Of a DNA stretch of 64,000 nt, positions 33,066-41,047 are shown piece by piece. Location of the stretch: contig JAEZHI010000025.1 in assembly GCA_023436885.1 (NCBI GenBank), forward strand, positions 1 to 64,000. Reading direction: 5' to 3'. Each line of letters begins with the position of its first letter. The stretch's first letter is position 1. The position numbers and the translations under genes were made by a program. The notes beneath the pieces are model-generated. The model was given only the letters and a program-made list of their open reading frames with translations, was not told the origin of the DNA and did not search any database. Source of the stretch: Pseudomonadota bacterium (GTDB lineage: Bacteria > Pseudomonadota > Alphaproteobacteria > Rhizobiales > Pleomorphomonadaceae).

Positions 33066-33170
33066 AGTAATTTCAGCGAAGGTGGGAACCGATTTTGCGT
33101 CCGAAATTGCGAAGAAACAAAGAGATAGAGATTTTCCGGTGAACCGGATTTCACCGGAAAGGCTCTAGGG
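33064..33170 (+). repeat. Second interspersed repeat family, copy 1
   Basis: Begins AGAG-TAATTTCAGCGAAGG, contains TTTTGCGTCCGAAATTGCG and AACAAAGAGATAGAG, and ends with a GGTGAAxCGG...TTCACC hairpin and GGCTCTAGGG. Close match to 37290-37394 and, for its 3' part, to 54742-54793. Confidence 0.75.
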
Positions 33171-33203
33171 TCCAGACTCATAACGCGCCACTGCCGGCGC
33201 GAC

Positions 33204-33665
33204 CTACTGGAACAGTCCTGCCCGGATACCTTTCAGGTCAGGTTCATGGGTCTGCCTTTGAACTATGAGGGCTTTAGATGCCTCCCAACCTTTGCAGCCG
33301 GTAATCGTAAGTTTATCAGAAGATAGAGTCGCATTGCATCGATCAGTCTTGAATGCAAAAGGCCATCCGTCGGCTCGCTCCTTCTTGATCAGCACAAGAC
33401 GGCCAGCCTTGTAGGTAAATTTGCCTTGAGTGCCCAGAAACTCAAAGCCACCAAAATGCTCAGTGACGATTGTTCCATCTTTATTGAAACAAAGCATATC
33501 ACCCTCGGATGCCTCAGTTATGTGCTGTGGTGAATATTTTGGATCGACTGGGGCTAGATGAATATTATCCCAGCAACCATATATGCTTTCCCCTGCGTGA
33601 GCATTGCCATATAATGTAATGGCAAAAACAACTGCGGTAATAGACCTCGCTCGAAAAGCGCTCAT
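33204..33665 (-). CDS. Secreted cysteine-containing protein, AT-rich
   Basis: 153 residues. Signal peptide ARSITAVVFAITLYGNAHAG, then a ~130-residue mature protein with four Cys (in YGCWDN, DMLCFN, TDRCNA and ITGCKG) that could make two disulfides. The strands in the middle (GTIVTEHFGGFEFLGTQGKF) suggest a small beta-barrel, as in inhibitor or lipocalin-like proteins; no family is claimed. GC content is plainly lower than that of neighbouring genes and it lies between a broken GNAT and a GNAT relic, so it is probably acquired. Confidence 0.72.
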   Translation of the reverse strand: MSAFRARSITAVVFAITLYGNAHAGESIYGCWDNIHLAPVDPKYSPQHITEASEGDMLCFNKDGTIVTEHFGGFEFLGTQGKFTYKAGRLVLIKKERADGWPFAFKTDRCNATLSSDKLTITGCKGWEASKALIVQRQTHEPDLKGIRAGLFQ

Positions 33666-33768
33666 AACTGCCCCATTGTTATAGCCGCGACTAAGCCGCC
33701 GGAATGCTCCCATCTGGTAGCATAGCCAATAGCATACAACGCGGCGATGTAGGTGGCCAGGAAGTTGG

Positions 33769-33822
33769 TCGCACCCGGCTGGGCTTCGAGGCGATCCATG
33801 GGCATGAAGCTGAAGCTCTAGG
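33769..33822 (+). pseudogene. Relic of a GNAT gene 3' end
   Basis: CGGCTGGGCTTCGAGGCG, then a copy of GGCATGAAGCTGAAGCT and TAG, closely matches the last ~50 bases of the frameshifted GNAT at 32614-33065, with one indel. Only the tail is left. The rest of 33666-34024 shows no gene. Confidence 0.6.
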
Positions 33823-34024
33823 GGTCCGGGTCCAAGGCGCCCCACATCCCCTCTCGCCGACGCGCGTCGTGCTGACGAAATCTCGTGGCGCATGCCGTGA
33901 ACATGCACTGCCAGCCCGCCTGTCTCAGCGTTGTCACTGGACAATGTTAAGAGCCGGATTTTGAGGGACAGCTCAGAGCGTCTCTCCAGCACGTCGCGTG
34001 GACGTGATGATCGAGGAGGTCTCC

Positions 34025-35557
34025 TTGAAGAATTCCTACAAAATGCTCGCGCTCGGTGCCGTTTCGGCTGTTGCCCTTGGTGCGTTCGCGGGCACCGCGA
34101 CGGCAGCGGCGCCTTACGCCCATGTGATGTTGATCAGCGTCGACGGACTGCACGCTATCGACCTCGAAAATTACGCCGCGACGCATCCCAAGGGTGCGTT
34201 CGCCGGGCTCATCGGCACAGGCGTCAACTACACCAACGCCCTGACGCCGACGCCGTCCGACAGTTTCCCCGGAACGCTGGCCCTGGTCACCGGTGGCACG
34301 CCGCGCACGACGGGCGTCTTTTACGATGACAGCTACGACCGCACCTATTTCGCGCCGGGCTCGGACTGCTCCGGAGCGCCCGGCGCCGAAGTGACGCTGG
34401 CTGAAAACATCGACGTGGACTCCGACAAGCTCGCCGCCGGCGGTATTGCCGGCCAATGGCAGACGCAGATCGACCCGAAGAAGCTGCCGGTCGCCCTGAT
34501 CGACGGCAAGTGCACCGCAGTTTATCCGCACGCCTTTTCCCGGGTGAACAATATCTTCGAGATCGTCAAGGCGCACGGCGGCCGCACCATGTGGTCCGAC
34601 AAGCACCCCGCCTACGAGATCCTGAACGGGCCGTCCGGCACTGGTCTCGACGAGCTCTACGCCCTGGAGCAGGACTCCCTGATCGAGGGCACCAAGAAGG
34701 CGACGACGGCCAGCTACAAGGCCGAACGCGATTTTGACGAGGCGCGCGTCAAGGCGCTGATCAACGAGATCAATGGCAAGAACGGCGCCGGCTCCGCGTC
34801 CGCTGCCGTGCCGACCCTGTTCGGCATGAACTTCCAGGCGGTGAGCGTTGGTCAGAAGCTGCCGAAATCCGGCCCAACTGATGAGGATGACCTGGTCGGT
34901 GGCTATGCCGATGCCTCTGGCACGCCCAACAGCGGTCTTGCCAAGCAGCTCGACTACGTCGACGGCGCCCTTGGCGAACTAACGGCAGCCTTGAAGAGCG
35001 CCAATCTTCTCGACAGCACATTGATCATCGTGACGGCCAAGCATGGGCAAAGCCCGATCGATCCGGCCACGTTCCAGCCGCTCGACGACAAGCCCTATGA
35101 AAAGCTGCCGGGCTACGGCTTCCACATCGCCGACGATGCGTCGCTGATCTGGCTCGCTCCGAAGACGCGGGCCGCCAACCTGGACGGCGCCCTGAAGTAT
35201 CTGACCGACAACGCCAAGGCGCTCGGCATCGCCAAGATCTGGACGCCGAACCAGATGGCCATTTCCTACAACGATCCGGCCACTGACAGCCGCACGCCCG
35301 ACTTCATGGTGACCGTCAATCCGGGCGTCGTTTATACGTCCGGCAAGAAGATAGCCGAGCACGGCGGTGCCAACATGGATGACCGCAACGTCGCCGTCAT
35401 CCTCAGCAATCCGAACATCAAGCCGGCCCGCAACACGGCGTTGGTTCAGACCACCCAGGTCGCCCCGACCGTTCTCAAGGCGCTCGGCCTCGACCCTGCT
35501 GCTCTGCAGGCCGTTCAGATCGAGGGAACTGAGAGCCTGCCGGCTTTGCCGTTCTGA
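34025..35557 (+). CDS. Alkaline-phosphatase-superfamily phosphodiesterase (NPP type)
   Basis: 510 residues. TTG start with GAGGAGG five bases upstream and a signal peptide (MLALGAVSAVALGAFAGTATA). The NPP-type core is visible: metal Asp in LISVDGLHAID, nucleophile region TPSDSFPGTLALVTGG with Ser rather than the common Thr, then IIVTAKHGQSP where nucleotide pyrophosphatases usually have SDHGM, and EHGGANMDDRN near the end. Periplasmic or secreted hydrolysis of a phosphodiester or phosphomonoester is expected. A strong terminator follows. Confidence 0.88.
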   Translation: MKNSYKMLALGAVSAVALGAFAGTATAAAPYAHVMLISVDGLHAIDLENYAATHPKGAFAGLIGTGVNYTNALTPTPSDSFPGTLALVTGGTPRTTGVFYDDSYDRTYFAPGSDCSGAPGAEVTLAENIDVDSDKLAAGGIAGQWQTQIDPKKLPVALIDGKCTAVYPHAFSRVNNIFEIVKAHGGRTMWSDKHPAYEILNGPSGTGLDELYALEQDSLIEGTKKATTASYKAERDFDEARVKALINEINGKNGAGSASAAVPTLFGMNFQAVSVGQKLPKSGPTDEDDLVGGYADASGTPNSGLAKQLDYVDGALGELTAALKSANLLDSTLIIVTAKHGQSPIDPATFQPLDDKPYEKLPGYGFHIADDASLIWLAPKTRAANLDGALKYLTDNAKALGIAKIWTPNQMAISYNDPATDSRTPDFMVTVNPGVVYTSGKKIAEHGGANMDDRNVAVILSNPNIKPARNTALVQTTQVAPTVLKALGLDPAALQAVQIEGTESLPALPF

Positions 35558-35577
35558 TCTTCCGAAGACAGAAAAAG

Positions 35578-35616
35578 CCGGAGCGGCGGACCGAATAAAC
35601 CGGTTCGCCGCTCCGG
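35578..35616. terminator. Bidirectional terminator
   Basis: Perfect 11-bp stem CCGGAGCGGCG / CGCCGCTCCGG with a 17-base loop, preceded by GAAAAAG, between the convergent phosphodiesterase and MFS genes. Confidence 0.8.
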
Positions 35617-35639
35617 GCTCGTCCCGATTGTTTCAGGAA

Positions 35640-36830
35640 CTACTCGCTGGCGACGACCGCCGCTGCCAGCCGCGAGCGACCGGCGATGCCGATCAGCGTG
35701 GCGCCGGCCAGCGCCGCCACACCGGCGAACATGAACACGCCGGTGGCGCCCTGGATCTCGACGATCACACCGCCGAGCACCGCGCCGCTCGAAATCGCCA
35801 CCTGGAAGGTGGTGAGCATCAATGCGCCGGCGCTTTCCGGCTCGTCGGACGCCACCTGGTTGACGAGGCTCTGCACGCTGACCGGGAAGGCGCCGAAGGC
35901 AAAGCCCCAGAATGCCACGGCGATCGCCGCCACCACCGGCGAGGCGCCGACAAGGCTGAGCAGGATGGCCACGATGGCGATGCCGCCCGATGCCAGCGTC
36001 AGCGACAGCTGGGTATTGCGCTCGGCCATGAAGCCGCCGGCGAAATTGCCCAGGAAGCCGCCGATGCCAAAGGCCAGGAGGATGCGCGACACGCCCTCGA
36101 TGCCGAAATGCGGCACGTCTTCCAGGAACGGACGGATGAAGGTGAAGCCCGCGAAATGGCCGGACACCGTGAGCAGGATGGTCAGCAGAACGATGCGGAG
36201 CGCCGGCCGGCGCAGCACGGCGGCCATGGTGTCGAGGCTGGCCGGCCCGTTGGACGGCATGGCCGGCAGCGTTACCGCCTGGGCCACCAGCGCAAGCACG
36301 CCGAGCGCTCCGGCAATGCCGAAGGCATAGCGCCACCCCAGCACGTCGCCCACCCAGGCGCCAACCGGCGCCGCGCAGACGGTGGCCACCGACACGCCGC
36401 CCATGATGATCGACATGGCGCGCGGCATCAGTTCGCCGGGCACGAGGCGCAAGGCGAGCGCCAGCGACATGGCCCAGAAGCCGCCAAGACCGATACCGAG
36501 CAGGCCGCGCGCCAGAAGCAGCATCGGCAACCCGGTGGCAAAGGCAGCAATGAAGCTGGAAAGGATCAATGTCGCCGTCAGCGCCAACAGCGTATAGCGC
36601 CGATCGAAGCGGCTGGTGCCGACCACCACGGCCGGCCCGGCGATGGCGCCGATCACCGCCGTCATGGTCACCGACTGCCCGGCAGCGCCGATGCTGACGC
36701 CAAGATCGTGCGAGATGGGCGTCAACAGGCTGGCTGGCAGGAATTCCGCCGTCACCAGGCCGAACACGCCGAGCGACAGCGAGGCAACGCCTGCCCAGCG
36801 GGGGCTCACGGAATTATCGGGAGTGCTCAT
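35640..36830 (-). CDS. MFS transporter, DHA1 drug/purine efflux type
   Basis: 396 residues, 12 predicted helices. RFDRRYTLLALT in loop 2-3 and LARGLLGIGLGGFWAMSLAL in helix 4 match the DHA1 efflux group that includes NepI-like and AraJ-like exporters. Start 36830 with AGGA upstream. Two copies of a 15-base sequence also found at the TetR gene start (38774) lie upstream, hinting at shared control with the GST operon. Confidence 0.9.
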   Translation of the reverse strand: MSTPDNSVSPRWAGVASLSLGVFGLVTAEFLPASLLTPISHDLGVSIGAAGQSVTMTAVIGAIAGPAVVVGTSRFDRRYTLLALTATLILSSFIAAFATGLPMLLLARGLLGIGLGGFWAMSLALALRLVPGELMPRAMSIIMGGVSVATVCAAPVGAWVGDVLGWRYAFGIAGALGVLALVAQAVTLPAMPSNGPASLDTMAAVLRRPALRIVLLTILLTVSGHFAGFTFIRPFLEDVPHFGIEGVSRILLAFGIGGFLGNFAGGFMAERNTQLSLTLASGGIAIVAILLSLVGASPVVAAIAVAFWGFAFGAFPVSVQSLVNQVASDEPESAGALMLTTFQVAISSGAVLGGVIVEIQGATGVFMFAGVAALAGATLIGIAGRSRLAAAVVASE

Positions 36831-37389
36831 GGGAGGTCCTAACAATGAATGGGAGGAAGGCCTGCCGTCGCCGGACAGTTTCCGCCGCCGGCCTGTTGAT
36901 ATGAGAATGCAAGCTAATCGCAGGTATGACCCGATCGTGTCAGCGGGCCGATCATCATTTCTTGACCGAGACGGTCAACACCTCGTCAGGGCGCAGGCCT
37001 TCGGGATGAAGGGGCGCGGATGAGCGTGCCGGCCCAGTGCTGCAGATGCAGGGAATGTCACGTCGCGCCTCGATATTCTGTATTGATCGATACATAAATC
37101 CTAGACGTGATAACCACACCCGTCAAGTCAATTTATAACGTTCGATACACAAATGAGCAAGGCGGCGCCGAAACGCATGTCCGCGCAAAGGTATAAACGT
37201 CAGCCGACACTCCAAAAGACGAGACGGTCTTCATCTCCGGCACAGACACCGATCTCAATCCATAGTCTGTGGCAGGGCAGATTCGTCTCGAGAGCGATTT
37301 CAGCAAAAGGGGGAACCGTTTTGCGTCCGAAATTGCGTCTTAACAAAGAGATAGAGCGATCAAATGGTTCAATGTCCTCGGCGGAGGCT
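36831..37389. other. Intergenic region upstream of the MFS gene
   Basis: 560 bases without a gene. It holds the two operator-like 15-mers at 37085 and 37140 and, at its far end, a copy of the second repeat family. The short frame starting at 37153 is repeat and antisense sequence. Confidence 0.5.
37085..37154. promoter_or_regulatory. Two copies of a 15-base operator-like motif
   Basis: GATCGATACATAAAT (37085-37099) and GTTCGATACACAAAT (37140-37154), 55 bases apart. A third copy, GATCGTTATATAAAT, overlaps the upstream region of the TetR gene (38774-38788). Shared site for that TetR protein is a reasonable guess. Confidence 0.4.
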
Positions 37390-37394
37390 CTAGG
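37290..37394 (+). repeat. Second interspersed repeat family, copy 2
   Basis: AGAGCGATTTCAGCAAAAGG, TTTTGCGTCCGAAATTGCG, AACAAAGAGATAGAG, ending GGCTCTAGGG. The last bases supply the stop codon of the GST gene on the opposite strand, so the element lies flush with that gene's end. Confidence 0.75.
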
Positions 37395-38019
37395 GTATCG
37401 CCTCGACGGCGCCGCGCTGAAACGCCGGCCTCGACTGCAAGCGCTCGAAATAGTCCGAGACGGCTGGCAAATGGGGTCGCTCGATCGGCGTCTTGAACCA
37501 GCGATTCACGGACAAGCCGATCCCGATGTCAGCCAGCGTGAAGTCCTGTCCCGCGACAAACGGACCCGCCGAAGCAATCTGCTTCTCCAGAATTTCCATT
37601 TTACCGTTCCAGTCGCGGGCGCTCGCGGCAATGATCGAAGGCTCCATATAGGCAGCCTCCTTGCGCACGAGGCCAAGGAACGCCCCACGCCAGGCACCGT
37701 TGAGTTCGGTGGCCTGCCAGTCCATCCACCGTTCGACCAAGGCGCGCGACCATGGATGGGACGGCAGCAGGTCGCCGCGCTCCTGCCTGGAGGCCAGATA
37801 GCGGCAGATGGTGTTGGATTCCCACAGGGCGCCATCGTCACTGACGATCACCGGCACGAGCGCATTGGGATTGAGCGCCAGAAATTCCGGCGTTTTGGTG
37901 GAAGCAAAACCGGTGCCCCAGTCCTCCCGCGCATAGTCGATGCCGAGTTCCTCGCAGGTCCACAGAACCTTGCGAACATTGATGGACGACGTTCTGCCGA
38001 GAACACGAAGAATGCCCAT
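37390..38019 (-). CDS. Glutathione S-transferase family protein
   Basis: 209 residues. Thioredoxin-like N-domain (LGRTSSINVRKVLWTCEELG, LNPNALVPVIVSDDG with cis-Pro, LWESNTICRYLA with the Glu-Ser that binds glutathione) and an all-helical C-domain with VAGQDFTLADIGIG. Cytosolic detoxification or thiol transfer. GGAGAG precedes the ATG. Downstream of the TetR gene at 88 bases on the same strand, so it is likely in its operon. Confidence 0.92.
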   Translation of the reverse strand: MGILRVLGRTSSINVRKVLWTCEELGIDYAREDWGTGFASTKTPEFLALNPNALVPVIVSDDGALWESNTICRYLASRQERGDLLPSHPWSRALVERWMDWQATELNGAWRGAFLGLVRKEAAYMEPSIIAASARDWNGKMEILEKQIASAGPFVAGQDFTLADIGIGLSVNRWFKTPIERPHLPAVSDYFERLQSRPAFQRGAVEAIP

Positions 38020-38106
38020 TGCTCTCTCCAATTGACGAGGACCCGGATAGCCTGGAAAGTTCCTATAGGACACCGGCAAACGTATGCTCGACAAGAGGAT
38101 AAAGCG

Positions 38107-38772
38107 TCAGCTCTGCAAGGCCGGAGCGCCCATATGGGCGTCCCAACTCAGCATGGCCACCTCGGCCACCTTCCACAGTTCGCCGCAGTTCGCCCCGTCG
38201 CGTGCCAACAGTGACATGCCGTTTTGCACGGTCTGGATATAGCGAGTGAGCGCGGGGATATCGGTCGTTCCAGGAATCTCACCCTCGGCGACGGCCCGCT
38301 CGAGCCGCATCTTCACGCGTTCGATCGAGGCTGAGCGTGCCGAATGGACCAGCTCCCCCAGTTCCGCGTGCCCCTCGCTGCCGACGGTCGACAGCGTCAC
38401 CATACAGCCACGGCACGGCATCTCCACCACCGCTCCGGTGAACGCCGCAGCCGAATCCATGAGAAGCGCTCGGACGGCCTCGCGCGCCGTGTTGGCGCTG
38501 GCGAAGTTGGTCCAGACCAACGCATCGTAATGGCGCCGGTAATAGTCGAGCGCCTCGGCATAGAGCCCTTCCTTCGAGCCGAAGGCGGCGTAAAGGCTGG
38601 GCGCCCCGATCTTCATGGCGCTCGTCAGATCTGAGATCGACGTCGCCTCATAGCCCTTGATCCAGAACAGCCGCGTCGCCTCGGCCAGCGCAGCCTCGCG
38701 GTCGAACGCACGGGGGCGGCCGCGACTGCGCGCCTTTTCCTGGGTCGGGGCTTGGGTGTCATGTTTTTGCAT
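38107..38772 (-). CDS. TetR family transcriptional regulator
   Basis: 221 residues. RGRPRAFDREAALAEATRLF and HTH SISDLTSAMKIGAPSLYAAF are standard. The ligand domain carries CRGCMVTLS, a Cys-x-x-Cys that could sense electrophiles or redox state, fitting a partner GST. First gene of a TetR-GST unit; the start region carries the 15-mer described at 37085. Confidence 0.9.
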   Translation of the reverse strand: MQKHDTQAPTQEKARSRGRPRAFDREAALAEATRLFWIKGYEATSISDLTSAMKIGAPSLYAAFGSKEGLYAEALDYYRRHYDALVWTNFASANTAREAVRALLMDSAAAFTGAVVEMPCRGCMVTLSTVGSEGHAELGELVHSARSASIERVKMRLERAVAEGEIPGTTDIPALTRYIQTVQNGMSLLARDGANCGELWKVAEVAMLSWDAHMGAPALQS

Positions 38773-38773
38773 C

Positions 38774-38788
38774 GATCGTTATATAAAT
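38774..38788. promoter_or_regulatory. Operator-like 15-mer at the TetR start
   Basis: GATCGTTATATAAAT, two mismatches from the copy at 37085. It lies directly upstream of the TetR ATG, flanked by two TGCATCG direct repeats 20 bases apart (38768 and 38788). Confidence 0.4.
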
Positions 38789-39067
38789 GCATCGGCGCAA
38801 CGAAACAATGCCGCATAAATGGCTATGCAAAGAAGGGAAGGTCCGTTCTGGAGAGGCGCCCTATATGCACACTTGCCCTTCCCGGCCCGACGTCCACCTC
38901 GAATTCAGGCGAGAATTCAGCCGGCTATCGCAGGATGGCCGACCTATCCATTTGTTTTCACCTATATAAATCTCCTGCCATCCCCGCGCAGGCGCTACGG
39001 CATGCACACATCTCCGATGGGCTCTCTTTTCGGCTGCGATGGAGAGAATGCCAGGAATGAAAGGGGC

Positions 39068-39228
39068 ATCTGATATCACCCCCTCGCTCTACCTTCCTGA
39101 GGTCCCCGCCTGCGCGGGGATGACAGATTTATATTATGGAACAATGGTTAAGTAGGCGCCCTATCAAACTGTCATTCCCGCGCAGGCGGGAACCTCAGGC
39201 CGCATAGGGCGAGGGGGTGATATCAGAT
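39068..39228. repeat. 161-bp palindromic REP pair (REPIN-like) with perfect 20-bp ends
   Basis: The outer arms (39068-39087 and 39209-39228) are perfect inverted repeats of 20 bases starting ATCTGATATCACC. Inside are a reverse REP (CCTGAGGTCCCCGCCTGCGC..., from 39094) and a forward REP (CTGTCATTCCCGCG..., from 39169) flanking a short AT-rich centre. The whole unit can fold on itself like a MITE or REPIN. Confidence 0.85.
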
Positions 39229-39328
39229 ACCCACTTCATACGTCGCCATCGTTCCGCACTGCATCCATGGGAGCTTTCTCCACTGCAGCCAATAAGAGAG
39301 GCCATCGGAGATAGGTGCATGCCTTAGA

Positions 39329-39352
39329 GCGCAGGCGGGGACCTCAGGAAGG
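39329..39352 (+). repeat. Partial REP element
   Basis: GCGCAGGCGGGGACCTCAGG and a few following bases: the right half of a REP. A further degraded left-half copy lies at 38974-38996. The 38773-39400 gap otherwise shows no gene. Confidence 0.65.
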
Positions 39353-39400
39353 ATGGGGGCGCCACGCCGATATCGCGCGCCCTTCCTCCCCAACGGCCGC

Positions 39401-40201
39401 TTACATCAGTTGCGGCATGCTGGCCGCGTCGAGCCGCCGATGGATCAGCGAGACGAGGCTGAGCAGATCTTCGGCATCTTCCTTGGTCATGTTCCAGTGT
39501 GGCCGTGGCTCGTTTTCGACGGGATCGTGGAACATGCCGAGAAGGCCTTTCACCAGCTCAGCAAAACCCTTCTGCTCGCCGGCCTGGCCTTCGTTGGCCA
39601 GGGCGTTGATCGCCAGAAGCGGCGGGTCGCTCGCGAGCGCCTGGTCGATCAGATTGGCGCCGTCGTCGTTGAGCCCGGTGCGGCGACGGATCTTGTCGGC
39701 CACGCCCTTCACGGCCTCCTGCACGGCGAGGAGATAACCGTCGGCCAAGAGCTCCTGCTGACAGTAGCGCATCACCTCGTGGTGGGCGCGGCGATAGGTG
39801 AGATCAGCTCTGAGCTCGCGCGCCCGTTTGGCGGCCTCGCTGAGCTTGTTCTCCGCGCGCATCGCCTCCAGCTTGCCCTCCTCGCTGATGGCAAGGCCGG
39901 CCAGCGCCAGGGCGCGGTTGACGTTGACGCGCATCGCCTCGAAGCGCTCCGGCTCCTGGGCGAAGCGCTCGCGCCGCATGACCCTGCAGATAAAGGCCAG
40001 GATATGCGTGCGGTCGTTGCGCGTCATCTGCACTTCTGAGAAGGCATTGATGAGGCGCTGCCGCATTTCAAGGTCGGCATACGGATCGGGAATGCTGGTC
40101 TTTTCGAACAGCGCCGAAATCTCGCCGTCGGTCAAACCGCCGGGCGTATCGCCGAGCGCGCCAGCGATCGCTTCCAACTGATGTTGGGTAAAAGTTGCCA
40201 T
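39401..40201 (-). CDS. TIGR02391/Ymh family protein
   Basis: 266 residues. The C-terminal half has the Ymh pattern: HHEVMRYCQQELLADGYLLA, AVKGVADKIRRRTGLNDDGA, then FAELVKGLLGMFHDPVENEP and DLLSLVSLIHRRLDAA. The N-terminal half is helical with unknown role. This family occurs on phages, plasmids and in restriction-modification neighbourhoods in other bacteria; none of those genes is next to it here. Start 40201 is inferred from family alignment; no strong ribosome site. Confidence 0.82.
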   Translation of the reverse strand: MATFTQHQLEAIAGALGDTPGGLTDGEISALFEKTSIPDPYADLEMRQRLINAFSEVQMTRNDRTHILAFICRVMRRERFAQEPERFEAMRVNVNRALALAGLAISEEGKLEAMRAENKLSEAAKRARELRADLTYRRAHHEVMRYCQQELLADGYLLAVQEAVKGVADKIRRRTGLNDDGANLIDQALASDPPLLAINALANEGQAGEQKGFAELVKGLLGMFHDPVENEPRPHWNMTKEDAEDLLSLVSLIHRRLDAASMPQLM

Positions 40202-40482
40202 GTTTTTCTCGCTTTGGCTAAAGCCCGCAACTGAATACATTCAAGTCGGGTAACGAATTAACCATCGAGGCATGGTTCCTGTTCCAGCAAACGACTGTGC
40301 GTCAATAGTATATCATCCGAAATGAGGCGGCTGTTTTCCCGAGGAAATCGTCTTTTTCTGCAAGAGAGCGCAATGCCAGGGTTGCAAGCGCAACCCGTCC
40401 TAGACTCGACCGCCAAGTCACTTCGCTCGTTTGTCTCGCAACAAAAACCGTTGAGAAATAAAACGGAACGTGGAGACGGCCG

Positions 40483-40956
40483 CTACTTCGGCGTGCCGCA
40501 GGCGCTCTCGAGCGGCCGCATCCCATCCTTGGCGCCGTCGAGCGGGAAGGTCCGCTTCTCCTTGCCGACGGTGATGATCAGTTGCTTGCCCTTGGCGAGC
40601 ATGTTCGACAGTGCCGGCGTCAGCTGGCCGCGCGCTTCCAGGATGATGTCGCCAACCTCTTCGGAGACCTGCACCTCGCCGGTCATCGCCAGACTGTCCT
40701 TGGTCGGCGGGGCGCTGATCGTCACGTCGACCTTGCCCGATTGCGGTCGGAAGGCCTCGCCGAGCGACATGTCCAGGATCAGGTCGCGCGCCGGCAGCTC
40801 GCAGACGAAGACGATCGGCGCATCGTCGCTTTCCGGCACACCATAGACCAGCGTGGCGCCGGTCTCGTAATCGAGCCCCAGCCAGATGCGGTCGTCGGCA
40901 CGGGCGATGGTGGCCAGCGCGGCAAAACCCGCGAGAGCTAGGGCAACGGCTTTCAT
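40483..40956 (-). CDS. Secreted protein of unknown function
   Basis: 157 residues. Signal peptide MKAVALALAGFAALATIARA, then a ~135-residue beta-rich mature domain (RIWLGLDYETGATLVYGVPE) with two Cys (VCELPA and SACGTPK). GGAGGAG precedes the start at 40956. It resembles periplasmic hypothetical proteins of Rhizobiales; I cannot assign a role. Confidence 0.78.
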   Translation of the reverse strand: MKAVALALAGFAALATIARADDRIWLGLDYETGATLVYGVPESDDAPIVFVCELPARDLILDMSLGEAFRPQSGKVDVTISAPPTKDSLAMTGEVQVSEEVGDIILEARGQLTPALSNMLAKGKQLIITVGKEKRTFPLDGAKDGMRPLESACGTPK

Positions 40957-41047
40957 GGCTCCTCCGAAGACGAACGCTGCGGAAAAGCCTAGAGCTTTTC
41001 CGAGAGCCATGAAAGCTCGACCATAGAAGCGAAGGCTTGCCAGCCCT

